This document shows, one piece after another, positions 7,230-14,615 of a stretch of DNA of 51,051 nt (position 1 is its first letter; every line of letters begins with the position of its first letter). The DNA is from DATAES01 sp036493595 (lineage in GTDB: Bacteria; Actinomycetota; Acidimicrobiia; Acidimicrobiales; JACDCH01). The DNA lies in the NCBI GenBank assembly GCA_036493595.1, contig DASXPN010000120.1, positions 1 to 51,051 on the forward strand, in the 5' to 3' direction. Below the pieces are notes generated by a model. The model was not told the origin of the DNA. It searched no databases and was given only the letters and a program-made list of their open reading frames with translations. Position numbers and translations under genes: made by a program.

Positions 7230-8164
7230 TCGGTGGCGACGACCGCCCACGCGCAGTCGTTCATCGGATCTGCGACTGCGAGACGCAACGCCCATCCGGT
7301 CTGCGCGTCGAACGCGTCCCACGCGAACCAGTCCAGCTCGTCGACGTGGACGCCGACGTCCTCGATCTCGATCTGCAACAGGATCGACGCGCACTCCCAA
7401 GCCAGGTAACGCCCCCACGCCATGCCTCGCCGCCGGCCGTTGGCACCCCCGCTGGCGCCGGCCCATGCCATCGCCGCGAATGCTTGCCCCGGAGTGAGCG
7501 GCGCGGTCCGTGCTGTCGTGATGTCGAGCGCGGCGATTGCCTGTAAGGCGAACCCGCGCACCGCGACCGCGAACGCCTGACCGTTCGACTCCGCCAGCCA
7601 CGTCGCTGCCAGTCCACGCAACGCACGCGCTTCGTCCACATCGGTCGTGTGCTCGTGGGGCGCGCGCGGCAGGTCGATCGGCGCCAGTGGCGGTAGATCG
7701 GGCATCGGGAAGTCGGCTTTGTCGACGCGGTAGGTCGCCGGCGCGTACGAGGTCTCCCATTCCTCGAGCACCAATGGCACCGCGAGCACGGAACGGTCGA
7801 CGCGATCGTCGTTCGTGAGGTCGTCACCGCGGATGACGCGCTCGTGGGCGGCGATGGCACTCAAGGGTCCGGGTGACAGGTGCGGCGCCAGGTCCGCCCA
7901 CGTGTGCGTCGAGGCCGCGACCTCCGTCAACGGACCGAGCCCGAATCGCCCTGCCTCTTCCACGATCACCTGTGCGGCGAACGAGCCCGGGGCGTCGAGT
8001 GCCAAGCGGTACTCCGCGTACTCGGCCGCCGGCCAGTGCTGACGTCCGCGCTCGTGTGACGCGCGAGCCCGCGACCGCAACGCGACCAACTCCGACCAAT
8101 TACGAGCGGCGCACAGCCGATCGACTTCACGCAGGAGCTCGTCGAGCTCGGGGTCACCGGTCAT
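7220..8164 (-). CDS. Hypothetical protein, 314 residues
   Basis: I do not recognise this family. The protein is soluble, acidic and alpha-helix rich, with no signal peptide or membrane segment. Its first 60 residues (ELDELLREVDRLCAARNWSELVALRSRARASHERGRQHWPAAEYAEYRLALDAPG) look like a helical TPR-like bundle. The ATG at 8164 was chosen because sequence upstream in frame is arginine/serine junk typical of a shadow frame. It lies 19 bp after the SCO1664 gene on the same strand, so it is probably the last gene of the MSMEG_4193-DUF3090-SCO1664 operon and may share its unknown role. Confidence 0.75.
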   Translation of the reverse strand: MTGDPELDELLREVDRLCAARNWSELVALRSRARASHERGRQHWPAAEYAEYRLALDAPGSFAAQVIVEEAGRFGLGPLTEVAASTHTWADLAPHLSPGPLSAIAAHERVIRGDDLTNDDRVDRSVLAVPLVLEEWETSYAPATYRVDKADFPMPDLPPLAPIDLPRAPHEHTTDVDEARALRGLAATWLAESNGQAFAVAVRGFALQAIAALDITTARTAPLTPGQAFAAMAWAGASGGANGRRRGMAWGRYLAWECASILLQIEIEDVGVHVDELDWFAWDAFDAQTGWALRLAVADPMNDCAWAVVATDQV

Positions 8165-8183
8165 GCGGATCCGGAGTCCGTCG

Positions 8184-8906
8184 TCAAACGAGGGGCCATG
8201 GGTAGCGGTGGCCGGTGCCGTCGATGGGGAAGCGACGGTCGCTGACGACGGCACGGCCGCGCGCCAACAACGCGTCGCGCTCGAACGGATCGAGGAGCGA
8301 CGCGAGCTCGTCCGGCACGCCCGCGGCGACGAAGCGGCGTACGTCGTCGACGAGGTCACCGGGTATGTCTTCGCCGCCGAACTCCCAGATCACGGTCCGC
8401 AGCTTGAACTCCGCGTGAAAGCTCAGCCCGTTGTCGATGGCGTAGATCCGTCCGCCGTCGCCCTCGGTCGGCACCAACAAGCAGTGCCCGCTCTTGCGGT
8501 CCGTGCTGTTGGCCAGCAGATCGAACACGCACAGGCGGCGCAACTCGTCGTGCCAGCGCTCGGTGTCGTCCTCGTAGAGCGTGAAGTAGTGGTGCTCGAA
8601 GTCGGCCTCGACGAAGCGCTGTAGCGATCCGGGCCCGATCGGTCCGTCCTCACGCCAGATGGTCTCCGGGACGAGACCCCAACCGAGTGCTTCCGACAGG
8701 AGATAAGCCGCAACCTCGCGCCGTCCGATGCCGGACGGGAAGTCCCACAACGGCCGCTCGCCTCGCGCCGGTTTGTACACACCGAGGCCCATGGTCGAGG
8801 CACTGCACAGTTCGACGAGGAACGTTGCATTCGAGCTCCACGGCATGCGGCCCTTGACCGTCATGTCGCCGTGCTCGAGAAGTTCGATCAGTTCAGCCGA
8901 GGACAA
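8184..8906 (-). CDS. SCO1664 family protein (PI3/PI4-kinase-like fold)
   Basis: This 240-residue protein matches the actinobacterial SCO1664 family. It keeps kinase-like motifs: VYKPARGERPLWDFP (nucleotide-binding lysine), RREVAAYLLSEALGWGLVPET, FDLLANSTDRKSGH (catalytic loop D-x-x-x-N-x-x-D) and IYAIDNGLSFH (metal loop). No substrate is known. The TTG at 8906 was chosen: GAAGG sits 6 nt upstream, and it overlaps the DUF3090 stop by 19 bp; the next ATG at 8864 would remove the first helix. The SCO1664-DUF3090-MSMEG_4193 trio is a conserved actinobacterial set often near mshC, which is not in this window. Confidence 0.85.
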   Translation of the reverse strand: MSSAELIELLEHGDMTVKGRMPWSSNATFLVELCSASTMGLGVYKPARGERPLWDFPSGIGRREVAAYLLSEALGWGLVPETIWREDGPIGPGSLQRFVEADFEHHYFTLYEDDTERWHDELRRLCVFDLLANSTDRKSGHCLLVPTEGDGGRIYAIDNGLSFHAEFKLRTVIWEFGGEDIPGDLVDDVRRFVAAGVPDELASLLDPFERDALLARGRAVVSDRRFPIDGTGHRYPWPLV

Positions 8907-9400
8907 GCGTGACCTTCGGGATCGAGCGGTCCGCCACACAGCGGGCACGGCGGGCGCCCACCGGCGACGAGCTCGCGAGCGCGAGCGACGAAGGCAGCCA
9001 CTTGCGGACGGGTGAGCTGGAACCGCGCGCGCGCCACCTCGGTGACCGAATCCTGCTCCTCCTCGGCCAGCAGCTCCTCGGCGACCAGCACCATGCGATC
9101 GTTGGTTTCGTCCCACGCGACGGCGAGGGTGCCGATGGCCCACTCGGGGATCACCGGCTCGCACAGGTCGAGCAGTGTGGGGACGGTGTCGGGCTCGACC
9201 GTCGGCAGGTCGGCGAGCAACCCGGCGAGGTAGTCGGCGAGCGCGCCGACCTGTTGCTTCTCGCACTTCAAGGTGACGACGACACCGTCGCCTTGTGCTT
9301 GCAGATAGAAGGCGCGCTTACCCGGCGAACCGACCGTGCCGGTGGTGAACACCATCGGGTCGGCGAGATCGAACGACGCTCGTTCGTTGTGCTCGCTCAT
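8888..9400 (-). CDS. DUF3090 family protein
   Basis: This 170-residue protein belongs to the DUF3090 family. It begins SFDLADPMVFTTGTVGSPGKRAFYLQA and ends with a zinc-ribbon-like CPLCGGPLDPEGHACPRLN (two CxxC-type ligands), both family hallmarks. Its function is unknown; it always travels with the MSMEG_4193 phosphatase and the SCO1664 kinase-like protein. The ATG at 9400 is 16 bp downstream of the phosphatase stop, and its own stop overlaps the next start, so the three genes form one transcription unit. Confidence 0.9.
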   Translation of the reverse strand: MSEHNERASFDLADPMVFTTGTVGSPGKRAFYLQAQGDGVVVTLKCEKQQVGALADYLAGLLADLPTVEPDTVPTLLDLCEPVIPEWAIGTLAVAWDETNDRMVLVAEELLAEEEQDSVTEVARARFQLTRPQVAAFVARARELVAGGRPPCPLCGGPLDPEGHACPRLN

Positions 9401-9416
9401 GCGGTGGTCGCGTGCA

Positions 9417-10070
9417 TCACGAGGGGGCCAGCGTGGTGAGGTCTCGTCCGGTCGAGTTGACGCACAACACGACCGGGCTCTCAGTGCCGTACGCGATCGC
9501 GGTGACCGAGCACGTGGACACCACGATGCGTTGGAACAGATCGAGATGCGCGCCCATCGCGTACGCGATCGCCGCCTTGATCGGATCGGCGTGGGACACC
9601 GCCACCACGACCTTGCCGCGGTGCGCGTCCACGAGGCGCGCCACCGTGTCGACCATCCGCGTCTGCATCTCGACGAATGACTCGCCACCCGGGAAACGGA
9701 ACCCACTCGGATACCGCTGCACCTGCTTCCACTCCGGCAGCTTCATCAGCGCCTTCAGCTCCTGGCCCGTCCAGTCCCCGAAGTCGCACTCGAGCAACCC
9801 ACGCGACACCCGCACCCGCAGACCGAGCTGCTTCGCGATGGGATGCGCCGTCTCTCGGGTGCGCTCCAACGGCGACGCGTAGATCGCCGCGACCTTGTCC
9901 TTGAACGGCGCGATCCGCTCTGCAACCGCGACCGCCTGCTCGTTGCCTTTGTCCGCGAGATGCAAGCCGCTCGCCCGTCCCGGCAGCGAGGTGCCGGTCG
10001 TCGGTGTCTGGCCATGACGGACGAACAGCACGAGCGTCCCCTGTGGCGGCGCGGGTTTGGTTCGGGCCAT
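9417..10070 (-). CDS. Histidine phosphatase, MSMEG_4193 family
   Basis: This 217-residue protein is a histidine-phosphatase-superfamily enzyme. RHGQT at 18-22 holds the phosphorylated histidine, SPLERTRETA and the acid-region E in LLECDFGDW follow, and the second histidine is in VSHADP. The MSMEG_4193 subfamily is annotated as a putative phosphomutase, but its substrate is not established. It is the first gene of a leftward operon with DUF3090 and SCO1664, and is divergent from the uracil-DNA glycosylase gene with only 26 bp between the start codons, so promoters must overlap the coding ends. Confidence 0.9.
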   Translation of the reverse strand: MARTKPAPPQGTLVLFVRHGQTPTTGTSLPGRASGLHLADKGNEQAVAVAERIAPFKDKVAAIYASPLERTRETAHPIAKQLGLRVRVSRGLLECDFGDWTGQELKALMKLPEWKQVQRYPSGFRFPGGESFVEMQTRMVDTVARLVDAHRGKVVVAVSHADPIKAAIAYAMGAHLDLFQRIVVSTCSVTAIAYGTESPVVLCVNSTGRDLTTLAPS

Positions 10071-10082
10071 GACGAGCCAACC

Positions 10083-10088
10083 TACCGT
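10083..10088 (+). promoter_or_regulatory. Putative -10 box, leaderless start
   Basis: TACCGT lies 8 nt before the ATG at 10097; no Shine-Dalgarno is visible. One of six such boxes in the window. Confidence 0.35.
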
Positions 10089-10096
10089 TGCGCGCG

Positions 10097-10768
10097 ATGG
10101 ACTCCCTCCGGGCCGTCGAGCGCGAGGTCGTGAGCTGCCGTGCCTGCCCGCGTCTCGTGGCGTGGCGCGAGCAGGTCGCGACCGAAAAGGTGGCTCGATT
10201 CAGAGACTGGGACTACTGGGGCAAGCCGATACCTGGCTTCGGTGATCCGAATGCGCGGCTGCTCATCGTCGGGCTCGCACCGGCCGCGCACGGCGGCAAC
10301 CGCACGGGCCGAGTGTTCACGGGCGACCGCTCGGGTGACTTCCTGTTCGCCTCGCTGTACCGCAGCGGTTACGCCAATCAACCGACCAGCGAGGATCGCG
10401 ACGACGGCTTGTCGCTGAGGGACTGTTTCATCACCGCCGCCGTCAAGTGTGCGCCGCCGCAGAACAAGCCGCTGCCGTCCGAGCGCGATACATGCCGTCC
10501 GTATCTCGAACGAGAGATCGAGATGCTGTCCCAGGTGCGGGTCGTCGTCGCGCTCGGCCAGTTCGGATGGGACGCGGTGTGCACGCACTTCCGCGTCCGA
10601 CCGAAGCCCAGTTTCGGTCACGGTGCCGAGGCGCCACTGCCAGAAGCCAAGACGCTGCTCGGCTCCTACCACGTCAGCCAGCAGAACACCTTCACCCGGA
10701 AGCTCACGCCGGACATGCTCGACGATGTGTTCCGGCGTGCGCGCCGACTCGGCGAGAGCGTCGCCTAA
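10097..10768 (+). CDS. udgB: Uracil-DNA glycosylase, family 5 (UdgB)
   Basis: This 223-residue enzyme removes uracil (and often hypoxanthine or xanthine) from DNA in base-excision repair. Motif A reads GLAPAAHGGNRTGRVFTGDRSGD, which is the family 5 form lacking the usual polar water-activating residue. Cysteines at 14 and 17, plus those in KCAPPQ and DTCRPYL, are in position for a 4Fe-4S cluster. Motif C is GSYHVSQQNTFT. The ATG at 10097 gives MDSLRAVEREVVSCRACPRLV; a TTG at 10088 would add three residues. A TACCGT box 8 nt upstream suggests a leaderless transcript. Confidence 0.92.
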   Translation: MDSLRAVEREVVSCRACPRLVAWREQVATEKVARFRDWDYWGKPIPGFGDPNARLLIVGLAPAAHGGNRTGRVFTGDRSGDFLFASLYRSGYANQPTSEDRDDGLSLRDCFITAAVKCAPPQNKPLPSERDTCRPYLEREIEMLSQVRVVVALGQFGWDAVCTHFRVRPKPSFGHGAEAPLPEAKTLLGSYHVSQQNTFTRKLTPDMLDDVFRRARRLGESVA

Positions 10769-10781
10769 CGTCGACCGCCGG

Positions 10782-11216
10782 ATGACTCTGCGCCGCGTTG
10801 CCGCCGCCATCACCGTCGGCCTCGGATTCACGCTGGTCGCCGCGTGCTCCGGCGGCGTGCATGGTTATGGCAATGACACCGAGGGCGCGTTCATGGAGTC
10901 ATGCGCGGTCAAGCAGCAGCAACCTGAAGCCGTGTGCCGTTGCACCTACCAGGAGATCACGCAACGCATTCCGTTCGACAGCTACGTCGAGCTCGACAAG
11001 GAACTGCAGAAGGACCCGAAGGCCGTGCCCGACGAGCTGATGCAGATCGTGTCCGACTGTGCTTCTCGCTCGAGCGACTCGAGCTCGAACACCGGCTCGT
11101 CCGGCTCGAGCAACCCGAACACTGACTCGTCCGCGTCGAGCTCGTCATCCGGCTCGTCGTCGACCGGTTCGTCGTCGTCGAGTGGTTCGAATCGCTCGGA
11201 CAACGCGTCGAGCTGA
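10782..11216 (+). CDS. Secreted lipoprotein with serine-rich tail
   Basis: This 144-residue protein has a signal peptide ending in a lipobox (LVAAC, residues 18-22), so it should be lipidated on C22 and anchored outside the membrane. The small folded part (about 30-90) has four cysteines (ESCAVK, VCRC, SDCAS) likely to form disulfides. The C-terminal 55 residues are almost all Ser/Gly/Asn, a flexible linker. It starts 13 bp after udgB. Its function is unknown; codon use matches the neighbours. Confidence 0.8.
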   Translation: MTLRRVAAAITVGLGFTLVAACSGGVHGYGNDTEGAFMESCAVKQQQPEAVCRCTYQEITQRIPFDSYVELDKELQKDPKAVPDELMQIVSDCASRSSDSSSNTGSSGSSNPNTDSSASSSSSGSSSTGSSSSSGSNRSDNASS

Positions 11217-11222
11217 GGCGCG

Positions 11223-12362
11223 CTACCTCGGGAAGTCGACGGCCGCCGCTGGCCAGCGGTCGCGACTCTTCTTCGACAGCTTGTGCATGAGCGCGATCGC
11301 GCCCGGATCCTCGTCGCCGGGCCGGGCCACGACCGCGCCGTCGGCGATCATGCGGCTCATCACTTCGCGACCGAGGTCGGTGCGCACGACCGTGAGCGTC
11401 CAGTCGGCGTACTTGCCGATGCCGCCGGTCGAGATGTCGGCATGCTCAGCCGCGAAGTCGGGGCACGTGTTGCAGCCGTCACGCGTCCACGCGTGACATT
11501 CCTTCAAGTTGATCTCGTGGTAGCTGCCGTCGCGCATCCAGATCTGGAACACGCCCTTGATGTTCATCTTGACCATGTCCTGCTTGCGCAGGCCGTACTT
11601 GGTCTCGAACAGCTCTTCGAAAATGGCGTCGTCGAAGCTCTTCGAGCACAGCAGCCCGATCGTGAATACGAATGGCTTCGACGACTTGCCGACCTTGCGA
11701 TGCCACATGATCGGCGGGCTCGACGTCTGACAGCCCATGCCCACCAGCGCGAGGCGTGACAAGCCGCGCTCGCGAGCCTCGTACACGGCCATCGTGTTGG
11801 CGGAGTACGTGTAGCGACTGCCGGCCCCCTTCAGCACCTCGTCCTTCGTGGTCGCGACACCGGGGATGGCCTTCCAATCACCTTTCTCGCCTTCGAGGTA
11901 CGACGTGAGCGCGCCGTCGATGTAGTCGTTCTCGAGCAGCCAGATGAGCATGGCAGACACGAAGCCGCCGTCCTGACCCGTCTCGTGGATGTGATCGTCA
12001 CCGGCGCGCGTGAGGAGGATGTCCTGGTAGATGCCGGAGGGTTCGTCGGGCTGGCGTACACGACCGAACAGATGCGCATCCGCCTCGGGCTCCCACGCGC
12101 GGAACCGCGGGCAGGCACGCGTACAGCTCGTGCAGCCCTTCACACCGTGTGTGCAGTCGCCGGGCCCGAGCTCGTCCTCGACATGGAACGGCTTGTAGCG
12201 TCCGAGCGTGTCGTCGTAGCCGAGGACGTCGTGCGGGCACACGATCACGCATCCCGCGCAGCCGGTGCACAGACCGCCTTCGACGACCTCGTCGTACAGC
12301 TCCTTCCACTGCGCGGTCCATCGTTCACGCGTTGGTGCGGGAGCCTCGTCGGTGATCGCCAT
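11223..12362 (-). CDS. Coenzyme F420 hydrogenase/dehydrogenase beta-subunit family protein (FrhB-like)
   Basis: This 379-residue protein combines an N-terminal ferredoxin-like part (C32-x2-C35-x2-C38-x3-C42 followed by P, then CTSCTRACP) with the FrhB N and C domains (GQDGGFVSAMLIWLLE, GSRYTYSANT, VGMGCQTSS, GLLCSKSF, CNTCPDFAAEHADISTGG). Members transfer electrons between F420H2, FAD and iron-sulfur clusters. No partner hydrogenase subunit is nearby, so it acts alone or with an unlinked partner. Together with the PPOX- and Ddn-type genes in this window it indicates F420 use. It converges with the lipoprotein gene 6 bp away. Confidence 0.87.
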   Translation of the reverse strand: MAITDEAPAPTRERWTAQWKELYDEVVEGGLCTGCAGCVIVCPHDVLGYDDTLGRYKPFHVEDELGPGDCTHGVKGCTSCTRACPRFRAWEPEADAHLFGRVRQPDEPSGIYQDILLTRAGDDHIHETGQDGGFVSAMLIWLLENDYIDGALTSYLEGEKGDWKAIPGVATTKDEVLKGAGSRYTYSANTMAVYEARERGLSRLALVGMGCQTSSPPIMWHRKVGKSSKPFVFTIGLLCSKSFDDAIFEELFETKYGLRKQDMVKMNIKGVFQIWMRDGSYHEINLKECHAWTRDGCNTCPDFAAEHADISTGGIGKYADWTLTVVRTDLGREVMSRMIADGAVVARPGDEDPGAIALMHKLSKKSRDRWPAAAVDFPR

Positions 12363-12416
12363 CGGACGAAAACTAACGTGTCATCGCGTAGGCCACAGCG
12401 TCGGTCACCGTGTCGG

Positions 12417-12863
12417 TCACCGGGTCGGTCCTCGCATGTGCTTCGACAGGTCGCCATGCAGATCGGGGTGGATGATGCGCTCGCGGAATCGCCAGGTGCC
12501 GTCGACCTTCTCGAACTCGTCGTCGTAACGACCCGCGATGATCGGCTGCAACGTCAGCCCTTCCGTCGCCTGCAGCACCGTGAAGTACGACCGCGCTGTC
12601 GCGCGGGTGGCGCCGTCCGCCACATCGACGGCGAGGTTCGTGATGACGTGCTTCGTGCGTGGTGTGCCTTCCTCGTAGAGGATCACGCCGCCGTACCCGC
12701 GCCGCACTTGCTCGGTGCCGTGCAGGCGTTCGGTCCGGGTACCAGCACCCCACGTCGCGTGCTCGAACATCGCCGCCAGCGCGTCCAGATCGCCGGCGTC
12801 GATGAGCTCGGCGTAGCGGTACACGAGCGCGGAGATGGCGTGGACGTCCTCGAAGGAGGGCAC
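12417..12863 (-). CDS. SnoaL/NTF2-like polyketide-cyclase-fold protein
   Basis: This 148-residue protein has the SnoaL_4-type NTF2 fold: DVHAISALVYRYAELIDAGDLDALAAMFEHATW at the N-terminus, then TKHVITNLAVDV and ATARSYFTVLQAT, ending GTWRFRERIIHPD. Members are small cone-shaped enzymes or binding proteins; the substrate cannot be read from sequence. The GTG at 12863 is the only sensible start, although its Shine-Dalgarno is weak. It is divergent from an acyl-CoA dehydrogenase; the 45-bp spacer holds an inverted repeat, suggesting joint control and perhaps a shared catabolic pathway. Confidence 0.85.
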   Translation of the reverse strand: MPSFEDVHAISALVYRYAELIDAGDLDALAAMFEHATWGAGTRTERLHGTEQVRRGYGGVILYEEGTPRTKHVITNLAVDVADGATRATARSYFTVLQATEGLTLQPIIAGRYDDEFEKVDGTWRFRERIIHPDLHGDLSKHMRGPTR

Positions 12864-12882
12864 GACCGCAACTAGACCCTGG

Positions 12883-12900
12883 CTTGACCGGCGGGTCAAG
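12883..12900. promoter_or_regulatory. Inverted repeat in a divergent spacer (candidate operator)
   Basis: CTTGACC-GGCG-GGTCAAG has 7-bp arms around a 4-bp spacer. It lies 8 nt before the acyl-CoA dehydrogenase ATG and 19 nt before the SnoaL start, so a bound regulator would affect both. The left arm contains TTGACC, a possible -35 box. Confidence 0.45.
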
Positions 12901-12908
12901 ATTTCCTC

Positions 12909-14150
12909 ATGGATTTGAACTACCCCGCCGACGCCGAGCAATTCCGGGGCGAGATTCGCTCCTGGCTCGAAGAGAACCTGCCGGCGGGATGGTTCGACGA
13001 AGGCTTCGAGATGACGTCGGAGGAGCGCCGCAAGTTCCAGGAGGAGTGGACGCAGAAGCTCTTCGACGGCGGCTGGATCTGTGCCTCGTGGCCCACCGAG
13101 TACGGCGGCAAGGGCCTTTCGATCATGCAGAACGTCGTCCTCAACGAGGAGTTCGCTCGGGCCGGCGCGCCGCTGCGGGCCGACTTCTTCGGCGACACCC
13201 TGGTCGGGCCGACGATCCTGCAATGGGGGAGCGAGGAGCAGAAGCAGGACTACCTGCCGAAGATCCTCTCGGGACAGATCTCGTGGTGCCAGGGCTTCAG
13301 CGAGCCCGACGCCGGGTCCGACCTCGCCGGGCTCAAGACACGAGCCGAGCTCGACGGTGACGAGTGGGTCGTCAACGGCCAGAAGATCTGGACGACGCAG
13401 GCCCAGTACGCGGACTTCATCTTCCTGCTCGCCCGCACCGACCCGCAGGCGCCGAAGCACGCGGGCATCAGCTACCTCCTCGTGCCGATGAAGCAAGACG
13501 GCATCGAGGTGCGCCCGATCGTGCAGCCGGATGGTTCCGCCGAGTTCAACGAGGTGTTCTTCTCCAACGCCCGCTGCCCGAAGGAGAACGTCATCGGCGG
13601 GCTCAACAACGGATGGAAGGTCGCGATGACAACCCTCGGCTTCGAGCGAGGGTCGTCCGCCACGACGAGCCACCGCCGTTTCGAAAAGGAGCTCGAGGCC
13701 ATCGTCGACAAGGCGCGCGAGAACGGTCGCATCGAAGACCCTTCTGTCCGCCAAGCCGTGGCGAAGCAGTGGTCGAAGATCCAGATCATGCGGATCAACG
13801 GCTACCGCACGCTCACTTCCGCGGTGAAGGGCACCAAGGATCCCGGCGTCGCCGCGCTCGGCGCGACCAACAAGATGTTCTGGTCCGAGACCCATCGCGA
13901 CACGATGAACCTCGCGCTCGACATCCTCGGTCCCTACGGCCAGATCCTCACCGGCAAGGTGACCGACGAGGAGGAGTACGTCCCCGGCTACGGCCGCCGC
14001 CACGGGCGCGCCGACTACCCGGTGTCGATCCTCCAGGCCTCGTTCTTCTTCTCCCGATCCGAGACGATCTGGGGCGGCACCGCGGAGATCCAACGCAACA
14101 TCGTCGGCGAGCGCGTGCTCGGCCTCCCGAAGGAACCGAAGCCGGGTTGA
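12909..14150 (+). CDS. Acyl-CoA dehydrogenase
   Basis: This 413-residue flavoenzyme introduces the alpha-beta double bond in an acyl-CoA and hands electrons to ETF. All three domains are visible: an N-terminal helical domain (SWLEENLPAGW), the middle domain with the FAD loop CQGFSEPDAGSDLAGLKTRAELDGDEWVVNGQKIWTT (start of that segment), and the C-terminal domain ending TIWGGTAEIQRNIVGERVLGLP. The chain-length class cannot be told; the type resembles actinobacterial FadE proteins of sterol or branched-acid degradation. The last 22 bp including the stop are duplicated 32 bp downstream. Confidence 0.93.
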   Translation: MDLNYPADAEQFRGEIRSWLEENLPAGWFDEGFEMTSEERRKFQEEWTQKLFDGGWICASWPTEYGGKGLSIMQNVVLNEEFARAGAPLRADFFGDTLVGPTILQWGSEEQKQDYLPKILSGQISWCQGFSEPDAGSDLAGLKTRAELDGDEWVVNGQKIWTTQAQYADFIFLLARTDPQAPKHAGISYLLVPMKQDGIEVRPIVQPDGSAEFNEVFFSNARCPKENVIGGLNNGWKVAMTTLGFERGSSATTSHRRFEKELEAIVDKARENGRIEDPSVRQAVAKQWSKIQIMRINGYRTLTSAVKGTKDPGVAALGATNKMFWSETHRDTMNLALDILGPYGQILTGKVTDEEEYVPGYGRRHGRADYPVSILQASFFFSRSETIWGGTAEIQRNIVGERVLGLPKEPKPG

Positions 14151-14182
14151 CGCTCGACGCGAAGGAACCGAAGCCGGGTTGA
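14129..14182 (+). repeat. 22-bp tandem duplication at the acyl-CoA dehydrogenase stop
   Basis: GAAGGAACCGAAGCCGGGTT plus GA occurs identically at 14129-14150 and 14161-14182. The first copy ends the acyl-CoA dehydrogenase; in the second, the last TTG (14179) in another frame is the only available start for the next gene. Confidence 0.9.
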
Positions 14183-14574
14183 CCCTGGAGTGGCGGGACG
14201 AGCCCGTCGCCCGCCTCGCGACGTTCAACCCGGCGGGCGTGGTCGACCTCGTGCCGATCACCTTCGCGGCAGTCGACGACCACACGATCGTGACGGCTGT
14301 CGACCACAAGCCGAAGCGCACGATCCGCTTGCAGCGGTTGGACAATGTCCGCGCGCATGCGCAGGTCACGGTGCTCGTCGACCACTACTCCGACGACTGG
14401 TCGACGTTGTGGTGGGTCCGCATTCGTGGAACCGCCATCGTCGTCGACGAACCCGCGGCTGACGTCGTGGCCCCGCTCGTGGCGAAGTATCACCACTACC
14501 AGGACATCCGGCCCGCCGGACCGGCCATCGTGATCACCATCGACCAGGTCCGGAGCTGGTCAGCTGTGCCCTGA
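14179..14574 (+). CDS. PPOX-class F420-dependent enzyme (Rv0121 type)
   Basis: This 131-residue protein is a split beta-barrel flavin/deazaflavin oxidoreductase. VARLATFNPAGVVDLVPITFA, AVDHKPKRTIRLQRLDNV and VLVDHYSDDWSTLWWVRIRGTA are the typical blocks of the TIGR03668-type family, which is predicted to bind F420. The only in-frame start is a TTG generated by the duplicated 22-bp sequence; it yields a slightly short N-terminus, 10 residues before ARLAT. Whether the gene once began further upstream cannot be seen because no other start exists. Confidence 0.85.
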   Translation: MTLEWRDEPVARLATFNPAGVVDLVPITFAAVDDHTIVTAVDHKPKRTIRLQRLDNVRAHAQVTVLVDHYSDDWSTLWWVRIRGTAIVVDEPAADVVAPLVAKYHHYQDIRPAGPAIVITIDQVRSWSAVP

Positions 14575-14598
14575 CTGCTTCTCGAGGGGTCGTCGCGC

Positions 14599-14604
14599 TA
14601 CGGT
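14599..14604 (+). promoter_or_regulatory. Putative -10 box upstream of the LCP gene
   Basis: TACGGT lies 11 nt before the ATG at 14616. No recognisable -35 box. Confidence 0.3.
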
Positions 14605-14615
14605 CATGAGCCGAC

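Noticed and set aside
5655..7760. A 701-codon open frame on the minus strand
   Set aside because: Covers the well-supported FAD oxidoreductase on the other strand and has no motif; Arg/Asp-rich shadow.
12864..14369. Extended minus-strand frame joined to the SnoaL gene
   Set aside because: The upstream part is antisense to the acyl-CoA dehydrogenase; only the last 148 codons have a real domain.
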